A DNA stretch of 64,000 nt, taken from positions 94,605 to 158,604 of the forward strand of contig NZ_JARVSF010000015.1 of assembly GCF_030209355.1 (NCBI RefSeq), written 5' to 3'. This document shows, piece by piece, positions 35,041 through 44,074 of this stretch (position 1 is the stretch's first letter; every line of letters starts with the position of its first letter). The notes under the pieces were generated by a model that saw only the letters and a program-made list of their open reading frames with translations, had not been told where the DNA came from and did no database searches. The DNA comes from Pseudarthrobacter sp. fls2-241-R2A-127. GTDB lineage: Bacteria > Actinomycetota > Actinomycetes > Actinomycetales > Micrococcaceae. The position numbers and the translations under genes were made by a program.

Positions 35041-35952
35041 CTAGCCCTGGGCGTCGAGCTTCGCCTCAATCTGGCTGATCCTGCCCTGAACAGACTCCGG
35101 GAACGCTGTCAGGTTCCCTCGCTGGTAGTTGTGCAGGACGATGAGGCTTTTGTAGACCCCATTCTCCAGCGTTTCATTGAAGAGGTCCCATGCCGGGCTG
35201 ACTCGAGAGTGGTCTGCGTGCACCCGGATCCTCAGCCCAGTCAGCCAGAGCGCGTCAATCATCCAAAGCCGCAACTTCGGGATTTGCTTCGACAGGAAGA
35301 GAATCAGCCACCCGGCTGCCGTCACCGAGAGGCCGGCGTAGAACAGACGGTCAAACCATGATCCGATCGCCTCTGCGAAGGTATGCCAAGGCGAGAAATG
35401 GAAGAGCAACACGTACGTGAGGTGGCACGAGACCGCTGCCGCAACTACGAGCAGGCCTGCTGAAAATGTTGCGTACAGGCCCCTGGCCTTGTGCCGGAGC
35501 ATATAGATAATCCTCAGCACGGTGAACAGCAGCGCGAGCATGTAAGAGCCGCTGTATACAGCGGTTGCGAGCTGGTCCATACGGTAATCGATGAAGTCCG
35601 CCGACGTTGGAGCTTTGTCCTTAACCAGGGCGAAACTGGCAATCATGATGGGAATGCTCAGCAACGGAGCATAGTAAGGCCACCGGACCGCCACATTCGC
35701 TAGCCTCCGCACGCTGTCGTTGAAGAAGAAAATGGCCAGCAGCGCGAAGATGGCTTGAAGTAGATTCGCCACGTTGATACCACCGAGGTAGCTGTCGATG
35801 GTCTCTAGCGGTGTAACAGTTCCCAGGACGTAGAGCGCCGCGAGGCCGAACACTGATGCCACCCAGGAGGCCCGGGCTTCCGCCACCTTGACCACTGAGG
35901 GGATCCGAAGGAGGCATAGGGCAGTCAGCAGCGCCACGAGCAGCAGTTTCAT
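35041..35952 (-). CDS. Seven-helix membrane protein (MAB_1171c-like)
   Basis: 303 aa with about seven hydrophobic segments in residues 1-220, then a soluble C-terminal tail of about 80 residues with LFNETLENGVYKSLIVLHNY. The architecture (polytopic N-terminus, helical tail) and the company of an ImmA-like protease and XRE regulator recall the actinobacterial MAB_1171c family of uncharacterised putative transporters. Family assignment is from context and layout. Third gene of a tight leftward operon; 3 bp separate it from the protease gene. Confidence 0.65.
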   Translation of the reverse strand: MKLLLVALLTALCLLRIPSVVKVAEARASWVASVFGLAALYVLGTVTPLETIDSYLGGINVANLLQAIFALLAIFFFNDSVRRLANVAVRWPYYAPLLSIPIMIASFALVKDKAPTSADFIDYRMDQLATAVYSGSYMLALLFTVLRIIYMLRHKARGLYATFSAGLLVVAAAVSCHLTYVLLFHFSPWHTFAEAIGSWFDRLFYAGLSVTAAGWLILFLSKQIPKLRLWMIDALWLTGLRIRVHADHSRVSPAWDLFNETLENGVYKSLIVLHNYQRGNLTAFPESVQGRISQIEAKLDAQG

Positions 35953-35955
35953 GGT

Positions 35956-36402
35956 TTAGAGGAAAGGCTCAGGCTCGAACGAGCTCCGTGCTCGGGTCAT
36001 TTTCGACATTTCGAAAGCGAACTCCTCTACCCAGCGTTCGACGGGATGGTTCGGGACAGACCGGCAGGTGATGCTGATTGCATCCGCGGTTTCCCGCAGC
36101 ATCTCTTCCGAGAGGTTCGGCAGAGCCAAAGAAGTCCGAAGGCTCTCCAAGTAGATATGGCCAAGCTCGTGATAGATGCAATGAAGTTTGTACTGCTGCG
36201 ACTTCTGCGGAGGGAAATAGACGTTAATGCGGTCTTCAAATTCGGCTTTGAATGCCGTCAGCGCGCCCCAGGACTCCTTGTACTCGACCAGATTGATCGG
36301 CTTCTCGCAGATTATGGTCAAGCGGTCGACGACTTCCTCCATCGACGTCGCACCGTCTCCACATAGCTCCTGGACCTTTTCGGCGACAGGCGGGAGGCTC
36401 AT
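35956..36402 (-). CDS. ImmA/IrrE family metallopeptidase-like protein
   Basis: 148 aa. The zinc motif HExxH is present as IYHELGHIYL, followed by a helical C-terminal half with EEFAFEMSKM. ImmA/IrrE proteases cleave a partner repressor, and they pair with an XRE-type protein encoded just upstream, as here: its ATG follows the XRE gene stop directly. It is short for the family but keeps the catalytic helix. It may cleave or sense the XRE protein at 36403-36858. Confidence 0.8.
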   Translation of the reverse strand: MSLPPVAEKVQELCGDGATSMEEVVDRLTIICEKPINLVEYKESWGALTAFKAEFEDRINVYFPPQKSQQYKLHCIYHELGHIYLESLRTSLALPNLSEEMLRETADAISITCRSVPNHPVERWVEEFAFEMSKMTRARSSFEPEPFL

Positions 36403-36858
36403 TTATTCTTCCTCTTCGCCGTTCATCGATCCATCGATAATCCTGGTGATCGTCTTCAGCATCTCGGGCGAGGTGGCGCCCAAGTTTCTCGCCGCAAAGT
36501 TCTTCACCTTGAGCTTGCGCATCTGCACAAGGAATTCCATACGCGCTTCTACTTCAGGAGGAGTCTCGCTGTTGAGATCACAGAGATAACTGGCGGGTAC
36601 GGCAAAAACGTACTCTGCTATGCCTTTCAGCAGTTCCTGATCGGTCACCAGGCTGCCGGTGCCGTTAATCAAGTAGGACCACCGTGTCCGTGACAGCTGG
36701 ATACCGTGGGCGGAGAGTGCCTCCTCCACGTGAGGGTACGTGAGCGCGCTGTTGTGATCGGACTCCCAGATGTCCACCAGAATGCCCATGCGATCCGCCA
36801 GCCGCTCTTTCTTCTGCTGTTGCGTGAGAAACACGCTGCGGCCCCCATTTGCCATCAA
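36403..36858 (-). CDS. XRE-like HTH regulator of the ImmA cassette
   Basis: 151 aa. The N-terminal half contains YPHVEEALSAHGIQLSRTRW and SYLINGTGSLVTDQELLKGI, which fits an extended XRE HTH where the recognition helix is SRTRWSYLING, followed by the AEYVFAVPASYL helix. The C-terminus ends in acidic GEEEE. First gene of the XRE-ImmA-membrane operon, so probably its regulator and the target of the protease. The region upstream (36859-37089) holds the divergent promoter with the small gene at 37090. Confidence 0.75.
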   Translation of the reverse strand: MMANGGRSVFLTQQQKKERLADRMGILVDIWESDHNSALTYPHVEEALSAHGIQLSRTRWSYLINGTGSLVTDQELLKGIAEYVFAVPASYLCDLNSETPPEVEARMEFLVQMRKLKVKNFAARNLGATSPEMLKTITRIIDGSMNGEEEE

Positions 36859-37089
36859 TAAAGCTCCTTAGCCAAGCTCAGCCTCTTGTGTAGGCCGCCA
36901 CACAGAGCAGGCGGGCAGCTAACAAAATGCTACCCGACGCCTACCAGGGCGTACAGGCAGTGAGTTGTGCATGTGCGGAACATGTATGTAGTCTGGCGCT
37001 TGCATGGTCTTTTGAAGGAGCACCGCGTGCCGCCACGGCAGAACTTGTACGTCTACAGGTTCTCTTGAACCGAAGTGAGGGTGAGTGAC

Positions 37090-37344
37090 ATGGAGGAATA
37101 CCGTCCACCCAAGCTGCTCGGTAAGAAGGCGCCGTTGAATTGCCTTGTGCAACCGGATCAGCATTTCGCTGCCTGGAAGGCGAGACAGCGGTACAACATG
37201 TCTTTCGGTGAGTATGTAGGCGCCCTGATAGACCGCGCGGAAGGCCGGCCCAACAAGCTTGATGGGATGCAACAGGGGACACTGACTGGTCACAAAGACG
37301 ACACGCTCCCGTTTTCTGAAAACAAATCCCATGAGGGTTGCTAG
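37090..37344 (+). CDS. Small RHH-like hypothetical protein
   Basis: 84 aa from ATG 37090 (in-frame GTGs at 37075 and 37081 are alternatives). The segment APLNCLVQPDQHFAAWKARQ then YNMSFGEYVGALIDRAEG has the strand-helix-helix rhythm of ribbon-helix-helix proteins, with a polar tail. The next gene (37460) has the same rhythm. Close to rep, such proteins often control copy number or transfer; this is inference. Confidence 0.55.
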   Translation: MEEYRPPKLLGKKAPLNCLVQPDQHFAAWKARQRYNMSFGEYVGALIDRAEGRPNKLDGMQQGTLTGHKDDTLPFSENKSHEGC

Positions 37345-37459
37345 GCCGGTGATAGTTTCGGAGCAGTCGCGAAGGATCATCCTGTGGTTCTGCGGGGCGG
37401 GCACCACAACGATGAAGCTGTAGCGGCTTAGGCGGCTACAAAATCAAAGGACACAGCAA

Positions 37460-37696
37460 ATGACGGCAGTAGCAGTAAATCGAGGCGGCGGGCGTCCTAG
37501 CAAAGGGCTGCGCAAGTTCATTGGTTTCCGCTCACCTGAACCAACCGCTGACGGTATCGCCAAAGTGGCAGCGCACAAGGGCCTGACCGTTACGGAATAT
37601 CTTCTGTCCGTTGTCGAGCCACAACTCAAGGAAGACCTGGCCGCACTCGACCGGGATGACTATCAGCAGGAGTTGCCCATCCGCATGGCCTCATAA
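37460..37696 (+). CDS. Small RHH-like protein upstream of rep
   Basis: 78 aa. A basic N-terminus (NRGGGRPSKGLRK) leads to FIGFRSPEPTADGIAKVAAH and GLTVTEYLLSVVEPQL, one strand and two helices as in Arc/CopG repressors. No clear ribosome site beyond GGACACAGCAA. It ends 110 bp before the replication initiator gene and is followed by a hairpin terminator, so it may be a repressor of rep or a copy-control protein (inference). Confidence 0.6.
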   Translation: MTAVAVNRGGGRPSKGLRKFIGFRSPEPTADGIAKVAAHKGLTVTEYLLSVVEPQLKEDLAALDRDDYQQELPIRMAS

Positions 37697-37702
37697 CCAA
37701 AA

Positions 37703-37727
37703 GAAGGCCCGCACTAGGCGGGCCTTC
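37703..37727. terminator. Bidirectional-type hairpin terminator
   Basis: GAAGGCCCGC (37703-37712), ACTAG, GCGGGCCTTC (37718-37727): a perfect 10-bp stem 7 bp after the small gene's stop. The T-rich side (CTTTTGG) is on the minus strand. Confidence 0.75.
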
Positions 37728-37805
37728 GAAGCTTGAGACTTACCCTCTGGATTGCTTGCCGGCGGATCAGATTGTAAGTCGTGGAAGGCCTGAAACGGCC
37801 ATCCT

Positions 37806-39740
37806 TTGTGTTGCTATGAAACCGATCTGGCAGGATCGGCCCTTTTTCGTACCTCAATCCCCGAAAGGATTACTGACATCGTACATCAGCACGTCTCCGT
37901 GCTGCCATTACACCCCACTTCTGGCGTGTCAGGACAGCAGGATGACCCAGCCACCCTTTGGACAGCACTAACACCACTGCTGGCCGGTCAGCCGCGCGTA
38001 CGGTTGTCGCGGGATGGGGGCAAGACCTACCCGCAACGACACGAACGGAACCTAACCGAAACGCTCCCCTCTTTGCCCGCGGCCGTGAGAATTTTTGGCA
38101 AGGACGGCACCTGCGCGGCGATCTTCCTCGACTTCGACTCCTCGGTAGCAGGTACGGACTGGGTCCAGGCCGACGTCCGCGCGGTCCAGACCTGGCTGCA
38201 CTCGGTCGGGGCCCGGTGGATTGAGGACTACTCCCCCAACGGCGGCCGCCACGTCTACGTCCCGCTGGCGCAGCGGGTCACCTTCTCCGAGGCGCGTGAT
38301 CTTGTCGAGGCGCTGGGCACCCGGTACCGGACCCTGGACAAGACCCCGCACCAGAACCTGCTCCACGGCTGCATGCGAACCCCCGGCTCACCGCACAAGC
38401 GAGGCGGCCACCAGGAACTGGCGATGAGCCTGTCCATGGCCTACGACATCGCCCGTCGGCCCAACAGCGCAGCGGTCTGGACCGCTATGACCCAGGATCT
38501 TTCCGCAGAGATCAAAGCCGTCAGGGCACTCCGCCAGGAAGAGACCTTCACCCCGGCAACCTCCTCTGCACCCGTCGTGGACCACCCCGTGGGCCGCATG
38601 TCCCGGGCTATGCAGGTCCTCGCCCAGACCGGCATGTACGACACCAACCGGTACGCCTCAGACTCGGACGCTCGCCAGGCAGTCATCGTCGGCGCCGCAG
38701 CCGCCGGCCTCGAGCTCGTTGACGTGGAGCGCCGCATGCTCCAGGGAACCTGGCCTGGTCTGGCATCCTTCTACGCCCGGTACAGGGCCCGTCACAGGCT
38801 CCCGGCCCTGCGCCGGGACTGGATGAAAGCCCTTAGCCACTTGAGAAAAAACCCCGCAAAAACCGACCCGAAGGACAGTGTCCGCAGATCCCCCACAAGC
38901 CAGCCAGATACACAGGCGGCAGGGGTAAAAGGGATTTCTTCAACTTCTAACCCCGATGCAGAGCATCGGTTCATCCGAAGCTGGCGAAATGCGCTGCGCA
39001 TCAGGGAGGTGAACTACCAGGAATCCCGGACAGGAATGGCACGACGGATGGTGCTTAGGGCGTTAGGGGAGGCAGCACACATGACAGCTTCCCGGTTTAT
39101 CGAATTCGGCGTCCGGTCCATCGCGGTCGCCACAGGCCTCGACCACACCACAGTCGGCCTGCACCTGAGGGAACTACGTGGCGAAAAGGATCCCCTGATT
39201 ACCCTCGTTGAAGAAGCCCGTGGAACTAAGGGCGATCTATACATGCTGACCATTCCCGAAGAGCTGAAGACAGCAGCCGAGGACGCCTCCTGGCGGAAAG
39301 GGAAAATCCATGCCCTCCGCCCGGTGTTCCGGGAACTGGGGCTGCCGGCCGCGTTCGTCTACGAAGCTCTGGAACACTCTCCCTTCATGGTGACAGCCGA
39401 CATCGTGCGCGTCACCCGGTTGTCCCGGTCCGCCGTGCATGAAGCCCTGGAGGTTCTTGCCGCCTGGAACTTGGTCTCCCGAGGTGCAAGCCGGGCTTGG
39501 TCGATCGTCACTGGCACCTCGCTAAGGCTGCTCGCCGAACAGTTCGGGGTGTTCGAAGCTGTGGCCCTCCAGTTGCATCGGTATCGCAACGACAGGATTA
39601 TCTGGCGGGAATGGCTCGCAAGGAACGTCGACTGTGTTCCGCAGCTGCTCTCCCCCGATGATGACTATCCTTGGGAACTCTTTGAGGGGCCCCCTGATGA
39701 ATGGTCGCTGTCCGATATGGCTTTCAACAGAGCGGGGTGA
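37806..39740 (+). CDS. Plasmid replication initiator with primase-like (AEP) domain
   Basis: Up to 644 aa; the first codon is uncertain (TTG 37806, or GTG 37899 or 37926). The N-terminal third resembles archaeo-eukaryotic primases: the metal-binding pair in AIFLDFDSS (Asp109, Asp111) and SPNGGRHVYVPL (Ser143 to His149), followed by RTPGSPHKRGGHQEL. The C-terminal half carries two HTH-like parts, FGVRSIAVATGLDHTTVGLH and VTADIVRVTRLSRSAVHEAL. Actinobacterial plasmid initiators that combine a primase-polymerase domain with a DNA-binding tail are known, and parAB follows. It would bind the origin and prime replication. Confidence 0.75.
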   Translation: MCCYETDLAGSALFRTSIPERITDIVHQHVSVLPLHPTSGVSGQQDDPATLWTALTPLLAGQPRVRLSRDGGKTYPQRHERNLTETLPSLPAAVRIFGKDGTCAAIFLDFDSSVAGTDWVQADVRAVQTWLHSVGARWIEDYSPNGGRHVYVPLAQRVTFSEARDLVEALGTRYRTLDKTPHQNLLHGCMRTPGSPHKRGGHQELAMSLSMAYDIARRPNSAAVWTAMTQDLSAEIKAVRALRQEETFTPATSSAPVVDHPVGRMSRAMQVLAQTGMYDTNRYASDSDARQAVIVGAAAAGLELVDVERRMLQGTWPGLASFYARYRARHRLPALRRDWMKALSHLRKNPAKTDPKDSVRRSPTSQPDTQAAGVKGISSTSNPDAEHRFIRSWRNALRIREVNYQESRTGMARRMVLRALGEAAHMTASRFIEFGVRSIAVATGLDHTTVGLHLRELRGEKDPLITLVEEARGTKGDLYMLTIPEELKTAAEDASWRKGKIHALRPVFRELGLPAAFVYEALEHSPFMVTADIVRVTRLSRSAVHEALEVLAAWNLVSRGASRAWSIVTGTSLRLLAEQFGVFEAVALQLHRYRNDRIIWREWLARNVDCVPQLLSPDDDYPWELFEGPPDEWSLSDMAFNRAG

Positions 39741-39858
39741 AGGCCAGAGTCAAAGTCGGTCAGCGGCAAGTCCATGTGGCCGTATGCAGTTCTTTACGGC
39801 GTGCAGCTGAAGTAGCTGTCTTACGTGTACCTCGGGACGAACCGTGGGTTATTTACGT

Positions 39859-39881
39859 CATGCCATAAGGCATGCCATAAG
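39859..39881. repeat. Tandem repeat between rep and parB
   Basis: CATGCCATAAG occurs twice (39859-39869 and 39871-39881). It sits in the 179-bp gap where rep and parB converge. It could be an iteron or a centromere half-site; related CATGGCATA-like words occur near 42050. Confidence 0.45.
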
Positions 39882-39919
39882 TACTATGGGAAGGCACTTC
39901 CTAGTTTGGGAAGGCGGGA

Positions 39920-40672
39920 TCACTCCCCCACTTTTTGTTCCGCTTGGATATGAAGCTTGAAGACGGTCGAGACCAGCGCGCTGCGCGAGGGTGCGTCAAA
40001 CTCAGTGACTTTCTCATCCAGCCACGCAACCTGAAGTCCGTCGAGGCGTAGTTGGATCTGAATGCCGGCTTCTCCTCGTTTCCGTGGTGCGCGCCTAGGC
40101 ATGCCGGAGTTGGTTAACGTGGTCATTGGGGTGAACTCATCGGCGATTTGTTTGTCGTCGACGGCTTCGAAGGCATCAATCAACAGGTCAGCATATGTGG
40201 TCCGCTGCTGGTAGACGGCATCTTTGACCTGTGCCAGGAGTGCCGGCGGCAGGTAAACGCCGACGTTGCGCAGAGCCCCGGGGACCAGCTCAGAAGCCTT
40301 GGCCGCACTAGTCGCCTTCTTGGAAGCAGGCTGCTGCGGTTTGTTGGCCTTCGGCGTCTTGACTGAGGGGGGCTTGGAGTCCTCGCGCTCCCCTGTTCCC
40401 TCAAGGGGCGCCTCCTCAACAGTTGCCTGTTCAGCGGGCGGAATATCTGGCCCTGGCTGTTCAGTAGGCGCCTGCGTATCATCGGGCTCGGGTGCTGCTT
40501 CTGGCGGCGCCTGTACAAGTTCCCGGGCCGGCACCTCCGGGGTTTCTTTGAGAGTGGGTTCCGGGGTAGGTGTGCCCCTCCCCCGCTTTGGAGCCAGCAA
40601 CCCTTGCAGTGCTGCGCCACGGGCAGGCGCTACAGGTGCGAATGCCCCGGCAAGACTCTGCCGGCCGCTCAT
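39920..40672 (-). CDS. parB: Partition protein B-like, RHH type
   Basis: 250 aa. Residues 1-125 are Pro/Ala/Glu-rich and disordered. The C-terminal half has NVGVYLPPALLAQVKDAVYQ and TYADLLIDAFEAV, then IQLRLDGLQVAWLDEKVTEF and PSRSALVSTVFKLHI, two ribbon-helix-helix-like units. The gene overlaps parA by 4 bp, so it is the ParB-equivalent centromere-binding partner, not a ParB with the classic HTH. It would bind repeats nearby and stimulate ParA. Confidence 0.75.
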   Translation of the reverse strand: MSGRQSLAGAFAPVAPARGAALQGLLAPKRGRGTPTPEPTLKETPEVPARELVQAPPEAAPEPDDTQAPTEQPGPDIPPAEQATVEEAPLEGTGEREDSKPPSVKTPKANKPQQPASKKATSAAKASELVPGALRNVGVYLPPALLAQVKDAVYQQRTTYADLLIDAFEAVDDKQIADEFTPMTTLTNSGMPRRAPRKRGEAGIQIQLRLDGLQVAWLDEKVTEFDAPSRSALVSTVFKLHIQAEQKVGE

Positions 40673-41610
40673 GCCTGGTTCCCACTTTCGATCTCGTTCA
40701 GTCGGGCGAGGATCTCGCCGGTCAACTGCTCGTACTCTTCAGCCAGTCCGCTGGCATTGCGTGAAAAGAAGCCGTCTGCTGGCTTCTCCCCCGCTCGGAG
40801 CGCCTTCAGGCGGTTCTTCTGAGCGTCGGTAACGGCACCTTCGAGTTCGTGGAAGAGCAGGCCCTTGCGACGGGCGTCGGCGCTTGCGCTCTCTAGGTTC
40901 CTGATGCGGGTTTCGAAGACCGGGGCGACGGTGCCGAGCATCTCTTCCAGAGTTTCTCGCACGCTGCGTTCCAAGCGAAGGGAGCGCGGTCCAACGCCGA
41001 AGAGGACGATCCCCGCCAATTGCAGCGATGGGTTCCGGTCGCGGACCGCCATGAAGCGGCGGGCGATGCGTTCGACTCCGTCGATACTCGCATCATCGGA
41101 GCGGGTAGGAATGACGACGGCGCTGGAGATGGCAAAGGCACCCTCCACGAGAATCCGCTCCCCCGGGGGGGTATCGATCAGGATCAAGTCGTAATCGTCT
41201 GCCAACGGGGCCAGGGCGGCGTAAAGCATGTCACCGAAGTCGCCGGCGTCGGAGCGGCTGGAGCGGGACACCATAAGGCCCTGGATGTCTTCCAAATCCT
41301 GACCACCAGGAATGACGTCCAGGTTGTCCCGCACGTCACGCAGGATCATCGGCGTCGTGCCGGTGATGAGGGCCTGAAAAAATTCCCTGCCCGTCTGGCG
41401 CTCATATCCGAGGTCGCGAGCCAGGTCGCCCTGGGGGTCAAGGTCGATCAGTAGCACGCGGGAGCCAGCCAGGGCCACATACCCGCCAACGTTGGCTGCT
41501 GTTGTGGTCTTGCCCACTCCACCCTTGCCGTTCGCCAGGGAGACCACACGGTCAATGGCGCGCGTTGCCTGGGGTTTCGGCGGTACGGGGGTTTGCAGAG
41601 ATCGTGCCAT
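40669..41610 (-). CDS. parA: ParA partition ATPase
   Basis: 313 aa, ParA/MinD superfamily. Deviant Walker A SLANGKGGVGKTTTAANVGG, Walker A' LLIDLDPQGDLARDLG and Walker B DLILIDTPPG are intact. No N-terminal HTH is present, so it is a type Ib-like ParA. It segregates the plasmid over the nucleoid together with the RHH protein downstream. The long repeat-bearing intergenic region upstream (41611-42639) is a likely promoter and centromere. Confidence 0.95.
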   Translation of the reverse strand: MARSLQTPVPPKPQATRAIDRVVSLANGKGGVGKTTTAANVGGYVALAGSRVLLIDLDPQGDLARDLGYERQTGREFFQALITGTTPMILRDVRDNLDVIPGGQDLEDIQGLMVSRSSRSDAGDFGDMLYAALAPLADDYDLILIDTPPGERILVEGAFAISSAVVIPTRSDDASIDGVERIARRFMAVRDRNPSLQLAGIVLFGVGPRSLRLERSVRETLEEMLGTVAPVFETRIRNLESASADARRKGLLFHELEGAVTDAQKNRLKALRAGEKPADGFFSRNASGLAEEYEQLTGEILARLNEIESGNQA

Positions 41611-42639
41611 CGACCGGTAACTCTCCTACTTGGTGGGGGCATATTGTCTGCATTCCACGCTAGGTGCACTCCTCCGGGAAGGATGGCATTGACACGCATA
41701 TGAGACACCACAATTTGTCGTGTGGGTCCATCCATGGGAGGCCATGTCATGCATGCGGCTGAATGTCTGGCGCGGGTGTCTACGTGTGCCCGAGTGACAA
41801 AGCCCATGGGAGGCCACATGGTAAATCAGGCTCAATTTAGAATTCGGCATATCGTGTCGCTTGAGGCAGTCCGAATCGTGGTTGGGTCAATGTTTGTAGC
41901 AACGGGAAGAGCTACGGGAATGCACATGTCGTGAAAAGCGTGGTTCTCTACGAGAGCAAAGGCGTGTATTTACGTAGATATGCATGCAATGTCAACCACA
42001 AGAGGACCTGCGGTAGACCAAGCTGCCGTGACCGTGTGGCGTCCCATAGGGCGTATGGCATAGCTTATGGCATGAAAGATGCTAGTCGAGAGACGAGCTT
42101 CGCACGAGATACCAACAGGAATACGGATAAGCCTTGCGTAGCCCCCCGCTGGTGGCTTATGCAGAGGAGGCCGTGACGGGCAGGGGAGAGGCCCAATTAA
42201 CCCGCTTGTGCTAATCCGGCTGCTTAGCCGGAGAAGCAGGCCGCAACCATCCACATTCGGTATCCTGAGTGGCAATTACTTGCTAGTCGAAGTTCCACTC
42301 ACGAACGTGTCAACTGACGCTTCGCTTTGATCGGTAAGCGGCGTACTTTCCCTAGTGACACCTTTTTGTCTTCAGAACAGGGCTCCGTTGGCAAAGCGAC
42401 TGATCCAGTTGGTGGTCACCTCGTCATTCTGCGGGATTGATCGCGGAGGCTCCTGCAGCCCGATAGCCAGGGGCCGAAGTGGCTCGTGAGCGTGCGTATG
42501 TGCAGGGGAGGACACCGCGACCGTTTCTGACTTACCTTCGGCATGGCTCCGGAAAAAGCCGAAGAAGTACTCATATTGTTGGTCAAAACTGGTTTTCGAA
42601 ATGAAAGCTGGTCAAAACCTGTTTTGGAGGATTTTTGAC
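41611..42639. other. Gene-free 1-kb region with repeats: candidate centromere/origin
   Basis: No frame has coding character. CCATGGGAGGCCA occurs at 41732-41744 and 41804-41816, 72 bp apart, and CATG-rich words recur (41747-41756, 41920s, 41980s, 42057-42073). A 7-bp hairpin TCCGGCT/AGCCGGA lies at 42215-42232. Lower GC content than the flanks and placement between divergent parA and resolvase genes fit a centromere (parS) and possibly oriV. Confidence 0.55.
42581..42627 (+). promoter_or_regulatory. Resolvase binding repeats (res-like)
   Basis: GGTCAAAACTGGTTTTCG (42581-42598) and GGTCAAAACCTGTTTTGG (42610-42627), spaced 29 bp. Each contains a dyad AAAAC..GTTTT. They lie directly before the resolvase GTG, where serine resolvases autoregulate and recombine. 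Confidence 0.65.
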
Positions 42640-43230
42640 GTGCCTGGCAACGTAATTGGGTATGCGAGGGTAAGTACCCGCGGGCAGTCCTTGGATTCCC
42701 AGGTGGATGCGCTCGTCGCCGCCGGGGCCGTGCGGGTGTTTCAGGAGTACGCCTCAGGGGCCACCCAAGCAAGGACGCGTTGGAGGGAATGCCTGGATTA
42801 CCTGCAGCCGGGGAATGTCCTGACCGTTGCTGATCTAACCAGGTTGGGCCGAAGTACCTCCGATTTGGCCGACATTGTGACCGTACTGGGACAGCGGGGG
42901 ATAGGGTTCCGTTCTCTCGCCGAACCGTGGCTCGACACCACCAGCGCCCATGGAAAGCTCATCTTCGACATGTTCGCCTCGCTGGCCGAGTACGAACGGT
43001 CCCGGTTGTCTGAACGGACAAAGGCCGGCTTGGCGGCGGCAAAAGCCCGAGGCCGTCTTGGCGGCCGCCCTCGAACCATGACCCCAGCCAAGACGGAGGC
43101 CGCTAGGCAACTGCGCAGCCAGGGAAAGACTCTGAAGGAGACAGCGCAGATACTCAGTGTCAGTGTTTCTTCGCTGACCCGTGCTCTCAGCCGCAATGAC
43201 GTGCTGGAAGTCGCAGATGCAGCTGCATAA
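42640..43230 (+). CDS. Serine recombinase (resolvase/invertase)
   Basis: 196 aa from GTG 42640, with GGAGG 9 nt upstream; an upstream ATG at 42601 lies in the repeats. The catalytic Ser is in YARVSTRGQSLDSQ, with conserved DLTRLGRS and EYERSRLSERTKAG. The C-terminal HTH is TLKETAQILSVSVSSLTRAL. It would resolve plasmid multimers or invert DNA at the repeats just upstream. It is followed by an overlapping GNAT gene. Confidence 0.93.
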   Translation: MPGNVIGYARVSTRGQSLDSQVDALVAAGAVRVFQEYASGATQARTRWRECLDYLQPGNVLTVADLTRLGRSTSDLADIVTVLGQRGIGFRSLAEPWLDTTSAHGKLIFDMFASLAEYERSRLSERTKAGLAAAKARGRLGGRPRTMTPAKTEAARQLRSQGKTLKETAQILSVSVSSLTRALSRNDVLEVADAAA

Positions 43231-43813
43231 CGCTAACGATTACGACGGGTTAGAACCACCCCTTGGCCTCAGCCGTGACCCAGAGTTCCTCAGGTGGGCT
43301 ACCCGAGTGCAGGCTATTTCATCGTCTGCGGTTTCGATCCGGGAGGCTTCCCCGGTTCCGCTCGATGGCCGCCGAATGAAGGACCTGCAATTCGTATGTT
43401 CTCCCATATCCGTCCGATCCATTGAAGAAAACCTCTCGACGATTGTTGAGTGCCTGGTACTGATGGCCGAAATCGATAATGTTCACGTCGGTTTCTGTGT
43501 TTCATCACCGGGAGTTCAGGATTCTGATCCGCTGTTTGTGCAGGTAGTCGCGGTTGCTCCGGATGTGCAGGGACGAGGAGTGGGGCTGGCACTGCTCGCC
43601 GCAGCGGTTCAACGGGAGCCTCGGCGTGATATCGCGCTTGCCACGCAGGACGACAATGTTGCGGCACGCTCGCTGAACGAAAAGCTCGCTAAATCAATAG
43701 GTGCAAAAATTCGAAAAGTCAGCCTCAGCAATTATCGGGGTAGCGATCTGGGTATCCAACGAGGTCTAGGCTACCGGGCTTGGGTCATCCAGCGTCCGCC
43801 GTTTGAACCGTGA
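43217..43813 (+). CDS. GNAT family N-acetyltransferase
   Basis: 198 aa from ATG 43217 (ATG 43181, within the resolvase gene, is an alternative). The acetyl-CoA loop is in QVVAVAPDVQGRGVGLALLA (motif A, Q-G-R-G-V-G). A later segment RDIALATQDDNVAARSLNEK matches motif B. The start overlaps the resolvase end by 14 bp, implying cotranscription. The substrate is unknown; coding after a resolvase suggests a cassette gene. Confidence 0.85.
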   Translation: MQLHNANDYDGLEPPLGLSRDPEFLRWATRVQAISSSAVSIREASPVPLDGRRMKDLQFVCSPISVRSIEENLSTIVECLVLMAEIDNVHVGFCVSSPGVQDSDPLFVQVVAVAPDVQGRGVGLALLAAAVQREPRRDIALATQDDNVAARSLNEKLAKSIGAKIRKVSLSNYRGSDLGIQRGLGYRAWVIQRPPFEP

Positions 43814-44074
43814 AGGAAGCGCAGTGTTCGTGGGAGCAACCAAGCTCTTCCGTGACCAGAGTGCCAAGAAGTCAATTCCAGACGCCCCCGTCGTACTAAA
43901 GACGGCGCGCCGCCGCCCGTGGTTGCTGCGTCGCAATGCTATCGAAACGGGGCGCGCCACAAACGCCTCATCCGAGGCAGGCACTCGCAAGCAGAGCTAA
44001 CCGTCCGAGTCCCTATCAGCTGATTGGGACGCCTGGCCTTGATAGCGGTCTTATATCTGGGTCGGATGCTCGTA

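Noticed and set aside
36859..37459. Possible CRISPR-like or iteron spacing
   Set aside because: No regularly spaced direct repeat of CRISPR length is present here or elsewhere in the window.
43803..44000. 65-codon frame after the GNAT gene
   Set aside because: Basic low-complexity product, overlaps the GNAT stop, no ribosome site; not convincing.
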